Assembly (NCBI GenBank): GCA_958296045.1
Contig: CATQHT010000003.1
Span: forward strand, 1,747,246 to 1,811,245
Source of the DNA: Rhodothermales bacterium
GTDB lineage: Bacteria; Bacteroidota; Rhodothermia; Rhodothermales; Bin80
Reading direction: 5' to 3'
Length of the DNA stretch: 64,000 nt
Positions 1-12,425 of this stretch are shown in pieces. Position 1 is the first letter of the stretch; each line of letters opens with the position of its first letter. Position numbers and translations under genes: made by a program. The notes below the pieces were generated by a model that worked only from the letters and a program-made list of their open reading frames with translations, had not been told where the DNA came from and did no database searches.

Positions 1-2374
<2,374 letters not shown>

Positions 2375-2375
<1 letters not shown>

Positions 2376-2956
2376 TGCCCACACTCAACGCTATTACGGC
2401 CCCAGCCCCTGCAGCCATCGATGCACTGCACCGTCAGCAGGCGACCGCGCTGGCGCAGGCGGTCGGCATTGTGCTCTTTGCCACGCTCACAGCGTTTGGC
2501 GCGCAGGTGCGCATCTACCTCTGGGAAGTGCCGATAACGCTGCAGACCATCTTTATTTACGGGGGCGGACTCTGCCTGGGCGGACGTAACGGGTTGCTGG
2601 CCGCGCTCCTGTATCTGGCGGCCGGATTGGTGCTTCCCGTATATGCAGGCGACGGATTCGGTCTGAGCCACTGGATGAGCGCGCCAAGCGCCGGATACCT
2701 GTTGGGCATGCCCCTGGCGGCGCTGGTGGCAGGGTCCTTGGCGCGCCGCTGGAACACAGGCCCCGGCCGGGTATTGGCGCTCACCGCCGGGTCGCTGGCC
2801 CTCTTTGCATGCGGCGTCGTATGGCTCCACTTCGCAGCAGGCCACGCCTCGTGGCTGGAAAGCCTCGACAAAGGCTTTTTCCGGTTTGTGACGATCGACG
2901 CGGCGAAAATCCTTTGCGTGGCCGCCCTGTATCAGCTGCTGCGCCGCCTTGGGTAA
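2375..2956 (+). CDS. bioY: BioY, biotin ECF transporter substrate-binding subunit
   Basis: Integral membrane S component for biotin uptake, 193 aa. The sequence has about six hydrophobic segments and the BioY-like stretch VPITLQTIFIYGGGLCLGGR, followed by a glycine-rich loop and GYLLGMPLAA. The start chosen is the ATG that overlaps the metH stop; the frame is open further upstream but only as an overlap with metH. No ECF ATPase or T component is visible nearby, so it either shares an energising module encoded elsewhere or works alone. Its place behind metH may be just operon organisation. Confidence 0.9.
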
Positions 2957-4118
2957 GGCGCTATTGCTACTGGCGCTCCTCTGGGTCCATAGTCTGTGGC
3001 CCCAACCGGCCTGCGTGGCACAGCCCGCCGCCAGCGTGTTGGACGATCCCCAGGTGCGCCGCGTAGCAAAAGAGGGTCTGGACCTCCTGTACAACATGCA
3101 GTTTGAAGAGGCCGCGATACGCTTTGACTCTATCAGCACCCAGGTGGCGGCGCACCCCGTCGGACCGTTCCTTAGCGCACTGACGCTCTGGTGGGAAATC
3201 CTGATGGACCTGGCGGACACGCAGCACGATGAGGAGTTCTATGCCGCCATGACAGAGGTCATTGAGCGGTGCGATGCGCGCTTGGATGCGCAGCCAGACG
3301 ACTTTGACGCGATGTTTTTCAAAGGGATGGCGCTGGGTTTTCGGGGACGGCTGCGCTCAAACCGGCGCGACTGGATTCGCGCGGCTCTGGATGGCAAGCG
3401 CGCAATGGACTATGTGTTGGCGGTGGCACATGCAGATTCCACCAGTCACGACTTTGTGCTAGGGCCTGGGCTTTACAACTACTACGCGGCGCTCATCCCA
3501 AAGCGTTATCCAATTCTTAAGGCCATCACCACGTTCTTGCCCAAGGGGGACCGGGAGCTAGGGCTGGCGCAGATCCAGCGCGCAGCAACCCGGGGGTACT
3601 TCATGCAGACGGAAGCAATCTACTTCCTTCTGCAGATTAACTACCTGTATGAGTCCGACTACCGCGCCAGCGTCGAATATGTCTCCATGCTACGCGAGCG
3701 GCACCCGGGCAACTCCTTCTTTCATACGCTGGAGGGGCGGATCTATGCACATTGGGGCGACTGGGCCCGATCAGACACGATCTTTGCATCCGTGCTGAAT
3801 CGTTATCGTGAAGGCAGGCCTGGGTACGAGGCTCCGTCTGCGGAGCAAGCGCTGTATTTTCTGGCGCGCGGCAGCATGGCTAGGCGCCGGCATGATGAGG
3901 CGCTTAGCTACCTTTTGCCGCTTGAAGCATTGTCGGCGCGAAGCCAGGAAGACACGTATTTCAAAGTCCTGGGTCGTCTGCAGCAAGGTATGGCCTATGA
4001 TGCGCTCAACCTCCGCGAACGTGCCGTGGAGCGGTATGAGCAGGTGCTGACCATGAAAGACTGGAGACGCGCGCACGTACAGGCTAGACGCTACCTGGAT
4101 CACCCGTACGGGCTGTGA
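2949..4118 (+). CDS. Secreted tetratricopeptide-repeat protein
   Basis: A 389-aa protein with an N-terminal signal-like segment (ALLLLALLWVHSLW) ending near CVAQ, then helical pairs typical of TPR repeats, clearest in the C-terminal half (ALYFLARGSMARRRHDEALSY; RLQQGMAYDALNLRERAVERY). The best start is a TTG at 2949 overlapping the end of bioY, which makes it the third gene of the metH-bioY unit. Such proteins usually act as periplasmic or surface scaffolds. No enzymatic motif is visible and the partner is unknown. Confidence 0.75.
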   Translation: MGKALLLLALLWVHSLWPQPACVAQPAASVLDDPQVRRVAKEGLDLLYNMQFEEAAIRFDSISTQVAAHPVGPFLSALTLWWEILMDLADTQHDEEFYAAMTEVIERCDARLDAQPDDFDAMFFKGMALGFRGRLRSNRRDWIRAALDGKRAMDYVLAVAHADSTSHDFVLGPGLYNYYAALIPKRYPILKAITTFLPKGDRELGLAQIQRAATRGYFMQTEAIYFLLQINYLYESDYRASVEYVSMLRERHPGNSFFHTLEGRIYAHWGDWARSDTIFASVLNRYREGRPGYEAPSAEQALYFLARGSMARRRHDEALSYLLPLEALSARSQEDTYFKVLGRLQQGMAYDALNLRERAVERYEQVLTMKDWRRAHVQARRYLDHPYGL

Positions 4119-4247
4119 GAAGGATCCGATGCTATGCTAGGCTTCGCTCCCGGTAAGCCGTAACCAACCACCAGAGAACAGGATAGCCACATGACCGCCC
4201 GCAGCTATCGCCGTTGCGGGCCCCATCGCCCAAGAGGCTAGGAAGCT

Positions 4248-6503
4248 ATGAAGAGACTTTTCTCAAGCGCGGCGCTATGCCTGCTTTGTTGCCTTACGGT
4301 GCTGGCACAGCCGCGGACAGAGCCGATCCAGGTGACGGATCTGCTCAAGATTCGGCAGCTAAGTAGTGTGACGGCCTCAAAGGACGGACGCTACGTCGCA
4401 TACGTCGTGCGCAGCATAGTAGAAGACGAAGATGACGATTATCGGTACGAGTCACAGCTGTGGGTCGTCAACGTGTCCCGTGGCGAGGCGCCGCAGCAGC
4501 TCACCTTTGATCCGGCGGGCGCGAGCGCGCCGACTTGGCATCCAGACGGGGACCGGCTGGCGTTCGTCCGCCCGGTGGACGACGTACCGCAGCTGTTTTC
4601 GATTTCCATCTTTGGTGGCGAGGCGCGGCAGCTGACAAGCTTTAAGCATGGCGCCAGCCAGCCGCAGTGGTCGCCCGACGGCGAACGCATCCTGTTTGCT
4701 TCTTCGCTCGACGATGAAGCCATGGCAAGCCTTTCGGATGCCGCGCCGGTATGGAGCGACGAGCGGCCTGGGCGCCGGCGCGGTGACATTGCTGGGGCGT
4801 CACCTGATCCAGACGCGTCGCTCGCATCGGCGCGCGCCTGGCTCGAAAACAATGCAACAAAAGATAACCCGCGCATATTTACGCGCCTGGATCTGCAAGG
4901 CGAACATGCGCTCCAGACGGGCGGGCAATACAGCCACTACTTCGTCGCAGAGGCCGGGCCAGACTCTATGGAGGTGACCATGGTGACGGACGGATACCAT
5001 TCCTTCAGTGGCGCAGCGTGGCTCTCCGACAGTCAGCAGCTGGTCTTGAGTGGATACCCCGAGAACGGAACACATCCCGACAGAGAGCGGGACCGGGACC
5101 TCTTCCTCATAGATATCTACGACCGTGATCTGCACCTCTTGCTCGACATTCGGGGGTACAGCCTCCTGGCGCCAAACCTATCCCCAGACGGCAAGCAGAT
5201 ATCCTTCCTGGCGCGCGACCTGGATGACCCCGGCTACGCCCAGACGGAGTTGGGTCTGTTTGCATTGGATGGCCAGTCCTCGCCCGAGATGCTAACCCTC
5301 GACTTTGATCGCAGCGTGAGCCAAGTGCACTGGTCCGCAGATAGCTGGTATGTGTACTTCACTGCGCCTTCAGAGGGTGGCGTGCCGCTCTATCGGATCA
5401 TGGTCAACGAAAACCGTCCTGCCATGTCATCCGCGCAAGACACCGAAGAGGACACCCTGACGGTACCGACTTCTGCGGCCCGCAGCTCATACTTCCGGGG
5501 GGAGCTGGTGCAGCGGGGAGTGTCCGTCGACCAGTTGACAAGTCAGGAGCATGGCATCCGCAGCTATGACCTGACGCAAGCTACTGCCTTCCTGATACGC
5601 ACCGAGGTGCTCAACCCGTATGAGCTCTATTCGTCCACGATGGACTTCAGGGGGCCACGACGCCTGAGTGATCACAACGAGCCGTGGCTTCGCACAAAAC
5701 GGCTGAGCCTACCCGCTGCGCGCTACGTCCAGCGTGATACGCTACGTATCCAGTACTGGGTGATGCCGCCTACCAGCCAGACCTCACGATCCACTTACCC
5801 GCTCCTGGTGGCCATCCATGGCGGTCCCGCCTCGATGTGGGGGCCGGGTGAAGCCACCATGTGGCACGAGTTTCAGTTTCTGGCTTCCAAGGGGTACGGC
5901 ATCGTATACTGCAACCCGCGTGGCTCTGGAGGATACGGGCGCGACTACAAGGCCGCCAACTATCGTGACTGGGGCGACGGACCCGCCAGCGATGTCTTGG
6001 CGGTAGCTTCGGAGGTGGCCCGACGTCACCGGTGGGTCGATTCGAACCGCCAGGTCGTCACTGGAGGTTCCTATGCGGGATACTTGACGGCTTATATCGT
6101 GACGCAGGACCACCGGTTCAAGGCCGCGGTGGCCCAGCGCGGCGTGTACGACTTAGCCACGTTCTTTGGTGAAGGGCGCGCTTGGCGGCTAGTACCCAAC
6201 CACTTCGGAGGCTTCCCTTGGGAAGTGTCCTCGGTGCTGAGTGCCAACTCGCCGCAGGCGTCTGTGGATCAGATCAGGACGCCCCTCCTCATCATGCATG
6301 CCGACAACGATTTGCGTACCGGTGTGATACAAAGCGAGGTTCTGTACAAGAGCCTTAAAGCGCTGGAGCGCGCCGTAGAGTATGTACGCTATCCCAATGC
6401 AGGTCACGACCTGTCGCGGAGCGGGCATCCCAAGCAGCGCATGGATCGCCTGCTGCGCATCTGGGAGTTTATGGAGCGCTACGTAGGTAACAGCAGGCCG
6501 TGA
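4248..6503 (+). CDS. S9 family serine peptidase, secreted
   Basis: Prolyl-oligopeptidase/acyl-aminoacyl-peptidase type enzyme, 751 aa. It begins with a signal peptide (LFSSAALCLLCCLTVLAQP), then WD40/TolB-like propeller repeats (PTWHPDGDRLAFV, PQWSPDGERILFA, APNLSPDGKQISF) that would gate substrate entry, and a C-terminal alpha/beta hydrolase domain. Catalytic residues inferred by position are Ser608 in GGSYAGY, Asp688 in HADNDLR and His720 in NAGHDLS. It would degrade peptides in the periplasm or outside the cell. The next gene starts inside its stop codon (GTGA overlap). Confidence 0.93.
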   Translation: MKRLFSSAALCLLCCLTVLAQPRTEPIQVTDLLKIRQLSSVTASKDGRYVAYVVRSIVEDEDDDYRYESQLWVVNVSRGEAPQQLTFDPAGASAPTWHPDGDRLAFVRPVDDVPQLFSISIFGGEARQLTSFKHGASQPQWSPDGERILFASSLDDEAMASLSDAAPVWSDERPGRRRGDIAGASPDPDASLASARAWLENNATKDNPRIFTRLDLQGEHALQTGGQYSHYFVAEAGPDSMEVTMVTDGYHSFSGAAWLSDSQQLVLSGYPENGTHPDRERDRDLFLIDIYDRDLHLLLDIRGYSLLAPNLSPDGKQISFLARDLDDPGYAQTELGLFALDGQSSPEMLTLDFDRSVSQVHWSADSWYVYFTAPSEGGVPLYRIMVNENRPAMSSAQDTEEDTLTVPTSAARSSYFRGELVQRGVSVDQLTSQEHGIRSYDLTQATAFLIRTEVLNPYELYSSTMDFRGPRRLSDHNEPWLRTKRLSLPAARYVQRDTLRIQYWVMPPTSQTSRSTYPLLVAIHGGPASMWGPGEATMWHEFQFLASKGYGIVYCNPRGSGGYGRDYKAANYRDWGDGPASDVLAVASEVARRHRWVDSNRQVVTGGSYAGYLTAYIVTQDHRFKAAVAQRGVYDLATFFGEGRAWRLVPNHFGGFPWEVSSVLSANSPQASVDQIRTPLLIMHADNDLRTGVIQSEVLYKSLKALERAVEYVRYPNAGHDLSRSGHPKQRMDRLLRIWEFMERYVGNSRP

Positions 6504-7282
6504 ACCTCCGCCAGGAGTGGCGCGCGCTGCAAAGGGGCGTACGCACACTGGATCTCCAAACGGTCTGCGTGCTGCTACTGTGCGCCGCGCTAGTAGCCAT
6601 CCAATTCAAGGTCGGCAGCCGCCACTTCTTTTTTGCAGAGGTGCTGCCCATTCAGGTGACGGTACACCGCGAGCTGTTGTCCTGGGGCTGGTGGTTTGTC
6701 GTGCAGGGCGTCGCCGGCTTCGTACTTCCGGTACTGGTGCTGCGCCTAGCGTTCAAGCAGTCATGGAGCGCCATGGGGCTGGGGCTTGGGGACTGGCGGC
6801 TGGCCGGCGTGCTGGCGCTCCTCTATCTGCCGATAGTGACTATTGGCACATGGGTGCTATCCAATGGCGCAGCCTTTCAGGCGCAGTATCCGCACCTACG
6901 TGCGGCGGCGTTTGACTGGCAGTTGTTTGCTGTCTACCACGCGTTGTTTCTTTGCTACTGGATCGGCTGGGAGTATCTGTGGCGCGGCTTTGTGCTCTTT
7001 GGCACCCGCCACACGTTCGGGCTGTACGCGATACTGATCCAGGCCGTGCCCTTTGCACTGCTACATCTGCAGAAGCCCGTAGCGGAACTGGCGCTATCGC
7101 TAGTCGGCGCCGTGGCGCTGGGTGCGCTGGTATGGCGCTGCCGCGCCTTCTGGATCGCGGTACCTATCCACGCGCTCCAGATGCTGGTGCTGGACCTCTG
7201 GTGTGCACTGCGTCTAAGGACCAGCGCCGAAGGGATAGGGCTGGACGCCCTGTGGCTGGCTCTTACCGGTTGGCAATCATGA
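6500..7282 (+). CDS. CPBP-family intramembrane protease-like protein
   Basis: A 260-aa polytopic membrane protein. The CPBP (CAAX protease/bacteriocin-processing) motifs are present in order: WEYLWRG in place of EExxxR, so only the second Glu is kept, then FALLH, then HALQMLVLD as the third motif. The GTG start overlaps the stop of the S9 peptidase gene, implying co-translation. The 3' end overlaps the convergent M20 gene by about 20 bp. Because one of the paired glutamates is replaced by Trp, catalytic activity is uncertain. Confidence 0.75.
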   Translation: MNLRQEWRALQRGVRTLDLQTVCVLLLCAALVAIQFKVGSRHFFFAEVLPIQVTVHRELLSWGWWFVVQGVAGFVLPVLVLRLAFKQSWSAMGLGLGDWRLAGVLALLYLPIVTIGTWVLSNGAAFQAQYPHLRAAAFDWQLFAVYHALFLCYWIGWEYLWRGFVLFGTRHTFGLYAILIQAVPFALLHLQKPVAELALSLVGAVALGALVWRCRAFWIAVPIHALQMLVLDLWCALRLRTSAEGIGLDALWLALTGWQS

Positions 7283-8558
7283 AGTCCACTGCCAAGTTGG
7301 TCAGCGTTTTGACGCCGAGCTTCAAGGCATCCTCGTCGACATAGAAGTAAGGCGAATGGTTGCGTGGCGCTGTGGCCGGATCCATGTCGGGAGGCGTGAT
7401 GCCAAGGAAAAGGAACAGCCCGGGCACCTCATTGGCAAAGTAGGAGAAGTCTTCAGCGCCGGTGACCAGGTCCGCGCGTCGCACGTTAGCGTCGCCGGCT
7501 ACACGGCTGAGCGTGGGCAGCATCGCCTGCGTGAGTGCGGGGTCATTGACGGTCACCGGATAGCCGTTGATGACGTTGACCTCGGCGCTCGCGCCGCTGG
7601 CCGCAGCGATAGATTCCGCGGTGCGCCGTATCCGAGCCTCAATGTCGCTGCGCACGTCAGGCAAGAAGGTGCGGATAGTGCCGCGCATCTCCACCTCGTC
7701 TGGAATGATGTTGTTGCGTACACCCCCTCTGATAATGCCTACGGTGATGATCGACGGCGTGGCGGTGACAGGAAGCTGGCGGCTGGCGATGGTCTGCAGC
7801 CCGATCACGATCTGCGAGGCCACCACGATAGGGTCGACACCGCCCCAGGGCACAGCGCCGTGCGTCTGGCGCCCGACAACCTTGATGTACAGCTCATCGA
7901 CGCTAGCCATAACCTGCCCAGCCCGGTAGGACATGGTACCTACCTGCTCGGGCCACACATGTAGTCCGAAGACAGCATCAGGCTTGGGGTCGTCAAAAGC
8001 ACCCTCTTTGAGCATCAGCTCCGCGCCCCCTTCCTCGCCTTCTGGAGGTCCCTCTTCGGCCGGCTGGAAAATGAACAGCACCGATCCAGAAAGGCGGTCC
8101 TGGACAGCGGCCAGCGCTGTGGCCGCACCCAAAAGCATGGCGACATGCGTGTCATGGCCGCAGGCATGCATCACGCCCACCTCCTGGCCCATATATGTCG
8201 ACCGCACTTTGGACGCAAACGGCACATCGGCCAGTTCCGTTACCGGCAGGGCATCCATATCCGCGCGTAGCGCTACGACGGGTCCTTCGGTGGCGCCGCG
8301 CAAGAGACCGATGACGCCCGTATGCGCCACACCGGTGCGAACCTCCATGCCGAGTGATTCCAGGTGGGCGGCAACCAAGGCCGCCGTGCGAAACTCCCGG
8401 TTGCTGAGCTCGGGGTTGGCATGGATGTCGCGGCGCCACTCTATGACCTGGGCCTCTACAGCGTCGGCCTGCTCATCCAAAAGGGCGTGCAGCGTGGGCT
8501 GAGCTTCAGTTACAGTAGTAAGCATGATGCCAAGCCAGAGGAGCGGTAGGAATCTCAT
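7263..8558 (-). CDS. M20-family amidohydrolase, secreted
   Basis: Metallopeptidase of the N-acyl-amino-acid/IAA-amino-acid hydrolase type, 431 aa. It has a signal peptide (FLPLLWLGIMLTTVTEAQP), the metal-binding HACGHDTHVAML motif, a central dimerisation region and GAEDFSYFANEVPG near the C terminus, all usual for family M20D. It hydrolyses amide bonds of acylated amino acids or peptides, probably in the periplasm. The start lies 11 bp from the 3' end of the DUF5916 gene on the same strand, so the two are probably cotranscribed. Confidence 0.92.
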   Translation of the reverse strand: MRFLPLLWLGIMLTTVTEAQPTLHALLDEQADAVEAQVIEWRRDIHANPELSNREFRTAALVAAHLESLGMEVRTGVAHTGVIGLLRGATEGPVVALRADMDALPVTELADVPFASKVRSTYMGQEVGVMHACGHDTHVAMLLGAATALAAVQDRLSGSVLFIFQPAEEGPPEGEEGGAELMLKEGAFDDPKPDAVFGLHVWPEQVGTMSYRAGQVMASVDELYIKVVGRQTHGAVPWGGVDPIVVASQIVIGLQTIASRQLPVTATPSIITVGIIRGGVRNNIIPDEVEMRGTIRTFLPDVRSDIEARIRRTAESIAAASGASAEVNVINGYPVTVNDPALTQAMLPTLSRVAGDANVRRADLVTGAEDFSYFANEVPGLFLFLGITPPDMDPATAPRNHSPYFYVDEDALKLGVKTLTNLAVDFMIANR

Positions 8559-8569
8559 GAGCGAAAAAG

Positions 8570-10846
8570 TTAACGTAGGACGTTGATTAGGCGGCTGTAT
8601 TTAACGGTGATGCTACGGCTGAGCGACTGGTCAAACCCAAACTGCTGCGTCACATCGCTAACCTCATTGAATACGACAAACAGACCCGTGTTGGCCGTCT
8701 GAAGCCACCCGAAGCGGAGGTTGGCGGACCAGAGGTCCGCGATATCGTTGTACTGCACCAGGCTCTGCACAAAGATGCGCGGCGTAAACGAATACGAGAT
8801 GCGCGCCTGTACCAGGTGCGTCTTGAAGTCACCGCCCAACAGGCGTATATCGTTGTAGCTGAATACGACTTCGGTCGTAAACGCCTCGTTAGCGCGCACG
8901 CGCAAACTGCCAGACAGGTTGGTACGCGAGCCCCCGAAAAAGCCGCCCAGATAGCTGCGCAAGCTGAGACTCACCTTCTTGCCCTGGTTGGTGATAAGGA
9001 CTAGCTGCGCTTCAGCATGATCGTAGGTGTCGGGCTCGACCAACACATCGGGCGCGATAAGGAAGGGCCTCTTGACGCCTTCGCGCGTGAAGTTGATGCC
9101 GGTATGGATCTCGAAGCCGTCATTCCATTCGAAGTGGTTGTCAATATGCCAGCGGGCGGTCTGCTGAAAACCTTCAAGATCCCAATAGCTCTGGTAGCTT
9201 ACATGCGGCCTGAGTTCAAGTAGTCCGAACAGGTCTTCGGGTCGCCAGGCGTACAGCACCAAGCTAGTCAGTTTGCGGTACGCCACCCCACGTTGGAGAA
9301 AGCCCATCGCAGGGTGGAAGTCTTCTCCTACCTGGGTAAATGTGGCGTTAAGACGCCACTCGCTGTCGACGTAGCTCGCATTGCCGTTGTAAGCGTAGCC
9401 GGCGGTCTCGACCCCAGGCCTATACGTCCGTGCAAAGAAGCCCGAGACCTGCGTGTACGGCCCCAGGCCCAGCCTGCCATCCATCGCCACGGTCTGACCC
9501 TCCCGGTCAACCACCTTGGTGACTTTGTCCGTGGTGGACAATCGGTTGGTAACCATCGCGCCCAGGCTGCTGCGTCCGGGAAAGTCTTTGCGCACGCGCG
9601 CCACAGAGAAGTTTTCTGCTGGCAAAGGCCACACACCGTCCACACGCTGCGTCTGCATGTTAAGAAGCCCCACATTGATGCCGCTCAGCTGCCCAGAAAG
9701 GCGGGCCCCGCCCAGGATGGGGATGGGCTCGCCGCGTGGTCCAATGCCAATGCGGCGACTGAAAAACAGCTCCACCTCCTGGCCGCTGAACTCGGACACC
9801 CCTACGGAAAACAGGCCAGCATTTTCGAGAAAGAAAGGCCGCTTTTCGGGAAAGAAAAGGTTGAACCGGTCGAGGTTTATCTGCTGTTCGTCGACCTCCA
9901 CTTGCGCGAAGTCCGTGTTGTAGGTGACATCCAGCGTGAGCGCTGGCGTGATGCTGTATTTGAGATCCGCGCCCAAGTCGCCGGTATACTCACTTTTGTA
10001 CCCTTCCTTTGGCCCGGGCTGGCGCGCGCCTTGCCCTAGGAGGTAGGGCATCACCTGCAGGTTGCGTGCTTGGGGCACCTCGAGACCTTCCAGGCGTCCG
10101 GCTCGGGAGACGCGCGTGATACGGTACTGGCGCGGCAAGCGCGTCCAGTACGCGCGCTCGTTGCGCCGCCGCACATTGCGTTGAAAGTTCAGCCCCCAGA
10201 CCTGCGTCTTAGCACGCGGAAAGCGCAGCGTCCTGAATGGGATCTCAAACTCCGCGCTCCACCCTTGATCGTGCACGGTGGTGCGTACGTCCCAGGAGCC
10301 GTCCCAATTTATGTTGAATCCGCCGCCGCTGCCGCTCTGTTGGCGCGCTCCGAAGCCACCTTGGCCTTCATTACTTACTTGCGCGTCAAATTCAATGCCT
10401 GCGGGGTTGGTGCCAAACAGGAAGCCGTTCTGACCATCCAGGTAGGTGTCAAGGATCAGAATGAAGCTATCGGTTTCATTGAGCCCGGCGTCGCGGCGGC
10501 TGTCAGACACGATGATGGCTTCTGGGTTGCGGTCAAAGCAGGTGACGCCGATATAGAGCGCGCGGTCGGTATAGACGACGCGTATGTCGGTACGCTCCGA
10601 CGCGGCTGCACCAAAGTCGGGCGTTGTCTGCCAGAGTTCCGTAACCGGCACGCTTGCGCCGTAAGCTCCGTCGTTGATGACCTCGCCGTCGAGCGTCGGC
10701 GCCTCATCTACGCGCACTGCCTGCATATGCGGGCGTTCGGACACGGATTCATATCCTGCACCGGCGCCTTCGGCCCCTTGTGCAAAGCCTTTTGCGGGCG
10801 TCAGCATTGCGAGGGCTAAGATGATCAGGCACAGTCGGACACCCAT
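8570..10846 (-). CDS. DUF5916 outer-membrane beta-barrel protein with carbohydrate-binding-like N terminus
   Basis: A 758-aa secreted protein. After the signal peptide there is a CBM9-like beta-sandwich (APTLDGEVINDGAYG ... VVYTDRALYIGV), then alternating amphipathic strands rich in aromatics typical of the DUF5916 barrel (DVTYNTDFAQVEVDEQQINL, FFPEKRPFFLENAGLF, FFSRRIG). It ends with a membrane-strand-like SITVKYSRLI. In Bacteroidota such proteins are found with secreted hydrolases; here it precedes an M20 amidohydrolase. The substrate is unknown. Confidence 0.85.
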   Translation of the reverse strand: MGVRLCLIILALAMLTPAKGFAQGAEGAGAGYESVSERPHMQAVRVDEAPTLDGEVINDGAYGASVPVTELWQTTPDFGAAASERTDIRVVYTDRALYIGVTCFDRNPEAIIVSDSRRDAGLNETDSFILILDTYLDGQNGFLFGTNPAGIEFDAQVSNEGQGGFGARQQSGSGGGFNINWDGSWDVRTTVHDQGWSAEFEIPFRTLRFPRAKTQVWGLNFQRNVRRRNERAYWTRLPRQYRITRVSRAGRLEGLEVPQARNLQVMPYLLGQGARQPGPKEGYKSEYTGDLGADLKYSITPALTLDVTYNTDFAQVEVDEQQINLDRFNLFFPEKRPFFLENAGLFSVGVSEFSGQEVELFFSRRIGIGPRGEPIPILGGARLSGQLSGINVGLLNMQTQRVDGVWPLPAENFSVARVRKDFPGRSSLGAMVTNRLSTTDKVTKVVDREGQTVAMDGRLGLGPYTQVSGFFARTYRPGVETAGYAYNGNASYVDSEWRLNATFTQVGEDFHPAMGFLQRGVAYRKLTSLVLYAWRPEDLFGLLELRPHVSYQSYWDLEGFQQTARWHIDNHFEWNDGFEIHTGINFTREGVKRPFLIAPDVLVEPDTYDHAEAQLVLITNQGKKVSLSLRSYLGGFFGGSRTNLSGSLRVRANEAFTTEVVFSYNDIRLLGGDFKTHLVQARISYSFTPRIFVQSLVQYNDIADLWSANLRFGWLQTANTGLFVVFNEVSDVTQQFGFDQSLSRSITVKYSRLINVLR

Positions 10847-10965
10847 GGGAAGCGAAGTAGGTCAGGTCTTGTATAATACGCTCTTGTGGCGCTAATCGGC
10901 AACCATTGCTGGCCGCAGGCATCGGCCGCGTGGCATTTCTACACAACATTGTTGGGGCCTACGCC

Positions 10966-12375
10966 ATGGCAGAAGACAAGAGGATGTGGGGCGGCCGTTT
11001 TGAGAGCGCGACCAGCACCCATGTCGCGGAATTCACGGCATCGGTGGATGTGGACAAGAGGCTTGCTCTGGACGATATCCGGGGCTCTGTGGCGCACGCC
11101 ACGATGCTGGGTGCGCAGGGGATTCTAACTTCAGACGAGGTGAAGCGCCTGGTGGCCGGGTTGGAGGCCATTGCGCGAGACATACGCGAGGGGCGCTTTG
11201 AGTGGCGGACAGAGCTGGAGGATGTGCACATGAATATTGAGCAGGCGCTCACGGAGCGTATCGGCCCATTGGGTGGCAAGCTTCATACGGCGCGCAGCCG
11301 TAATGACCAGGTGGTGACAGACCTGCGCTTGTGGCTGCGGCGGGCAGTGCGTAGCCAAGTCCGCGCGTTGCGGGTCCTGCGCCTTGTGCTTACAGAAGTA
11401 GCCCAGAGGCACCTTAACGTGGTGATGCCGGGCTACACGCATCTGCAGGTGGCCCAGCCGGTGCTGTTTTCGCACCATATGATGGCGTATTACGAGATGT
11501 TTACGCGCGACCAGGCTCGTTTCCTGGGTTCGCTGTCGCGTGTGGATGTGTCGCCGCTGGGGGCGGGGGCGCTGGCTGGCACGAGCTTTCCTATCGAGCC
11601 GCGTACGACGGGCGAGATGCTTGCGTTTGCCAGCACGGCTTCCAACTCAATGGACGCGGTAGCAAGCCGCGACTTCTGTCTGGAGGTTCTCTCCCATTGT
11701 GCCATCGCTATGGTGCATCTGTCGCGCCTGAGCGAGGAGCTGATACTGTGGTCAAGCCACGAGTTCGGCTTTATCACCTTGCCGGACAGCCATACGACCG
11801 GGAGCAGCATCATGCCGCAGAAGAAGAACCCTGACGTGTGTGAGCTGGTGCGCGGCAAGACCGGGAGTGTGTGCGGGCACCTGATGGCGCAGCTGATGAT
11901 GATGAAGGGGCTGCCGCTGGCGTATAACCGAGACATGCAGGAGGACAAGGAGGGCCTCTTTGCGGCGCATGACACACTCTTAGCCGCGCTGCAGCTCTAT
12001 GCGTCCATGCTGCCAGCTATCGAGGTCCACCCAGCGCGTATGCGCAAGGCGGCGCGCGGCGCGTTTTTCAATGCGACGGACTTGGCAGATTATCTGGCGC
12101 GCAGGGGAATGCCGTTTAGGGAAGCGCACCATGTGACCGGCCGCCTGGTGGCGCTTTGTCTAAGTGAGGGCACCGCGCTGGAATCCTTGCCTTTGGCTCG
12201 GATGCAGGAGGTTTGTCCCCTGATAGAAGCGGACATCAACACATATCTACGCCTGGATAACGCAGTGGATGCTCGGAAACATTACGGAGGTACCGCGCGC
12301 GAACAGGTCGAACGGCAGATCCGTCAGGCGCGACAGGCATTGCAGGTCGACGGCGGCGGATTCAGCGAGCGCTGA
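10966..12375 (+). CDS. argH: Argininosuccinate lyase
   Basis: Last step of arginine synthesis: cleaves argininosuccinate to arginine and fumarate. The protein has 469 aa and the family signature GSSIMPQKKNPD, with other lyase-superfamily motifs TARSRNDQV and GYTHLQVAQPV. The frame is open 60 bp upstream, but MAEDKRMWGGRF matches the usual ArgH beginning, so the ATG at 10966 is chosen. It stands alone here, divergent from the DUF5916 gene. The GNAT at 28.0 kb may belong to the same pathway. Confidence 0.97.
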   Translation: MAEDKRMWGGRFESATSTHVAEFTASVDVDKRLALDDIRGSVAHATMLGAQGILTSDEVKRLVAGLEAIARDIREGRFEWRTELEDVHMNIEQALTERIGPLGGKLHTARSRNDQVVTDLRLWLRRAVRSQVRALRVLRLVLTEVAQRHLNVVMPGYTHLQVAQPVLFSHHMMAYYEMFTRDQARFLGSLSRVDVSPLGAGALAGTSFPIEPRTTGEMLAFASTASNSMDAVASRDFCLEVLSHCAIAMVHLSRLSEELILWSSHEFGFITLPDSHTTGSSIMPQKKNPDVCELVRGKTGSVCGHLMAQLMMMKGLPLAYNRDMQEDKEGLFAAHDTLLAALQLYASMLPAIEVHPARMRKAARGAFFNATDLADYLARRGMPFREAHHVTGRLVALCLSEGTALESLPLARMQEVCPLIEADINTYLRLDNAVDARKHYGGTAREQVERQIRQARQALQVDGGGFSER

Positions 12376-12425
12376 TGTGGCGCACTTCCGGGTCTGCGTG
12401 ACATGTGGTGGGCGACAGTGCTTTC

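Noticed and set aside
10060-10819. Long plus-strand frame opposite the DUF5916 gene
   Set aside because: Shadow of the minus-strand gene, which has signal peptide, domain motifs and normal length.
10872-10877. TATAAT as the argH promoter
   Set aside because: A perfect -10 hexamer is present but no matching upstream box at normal spacing, and Bacteroidota-type promoters differ; not listed as a feature.
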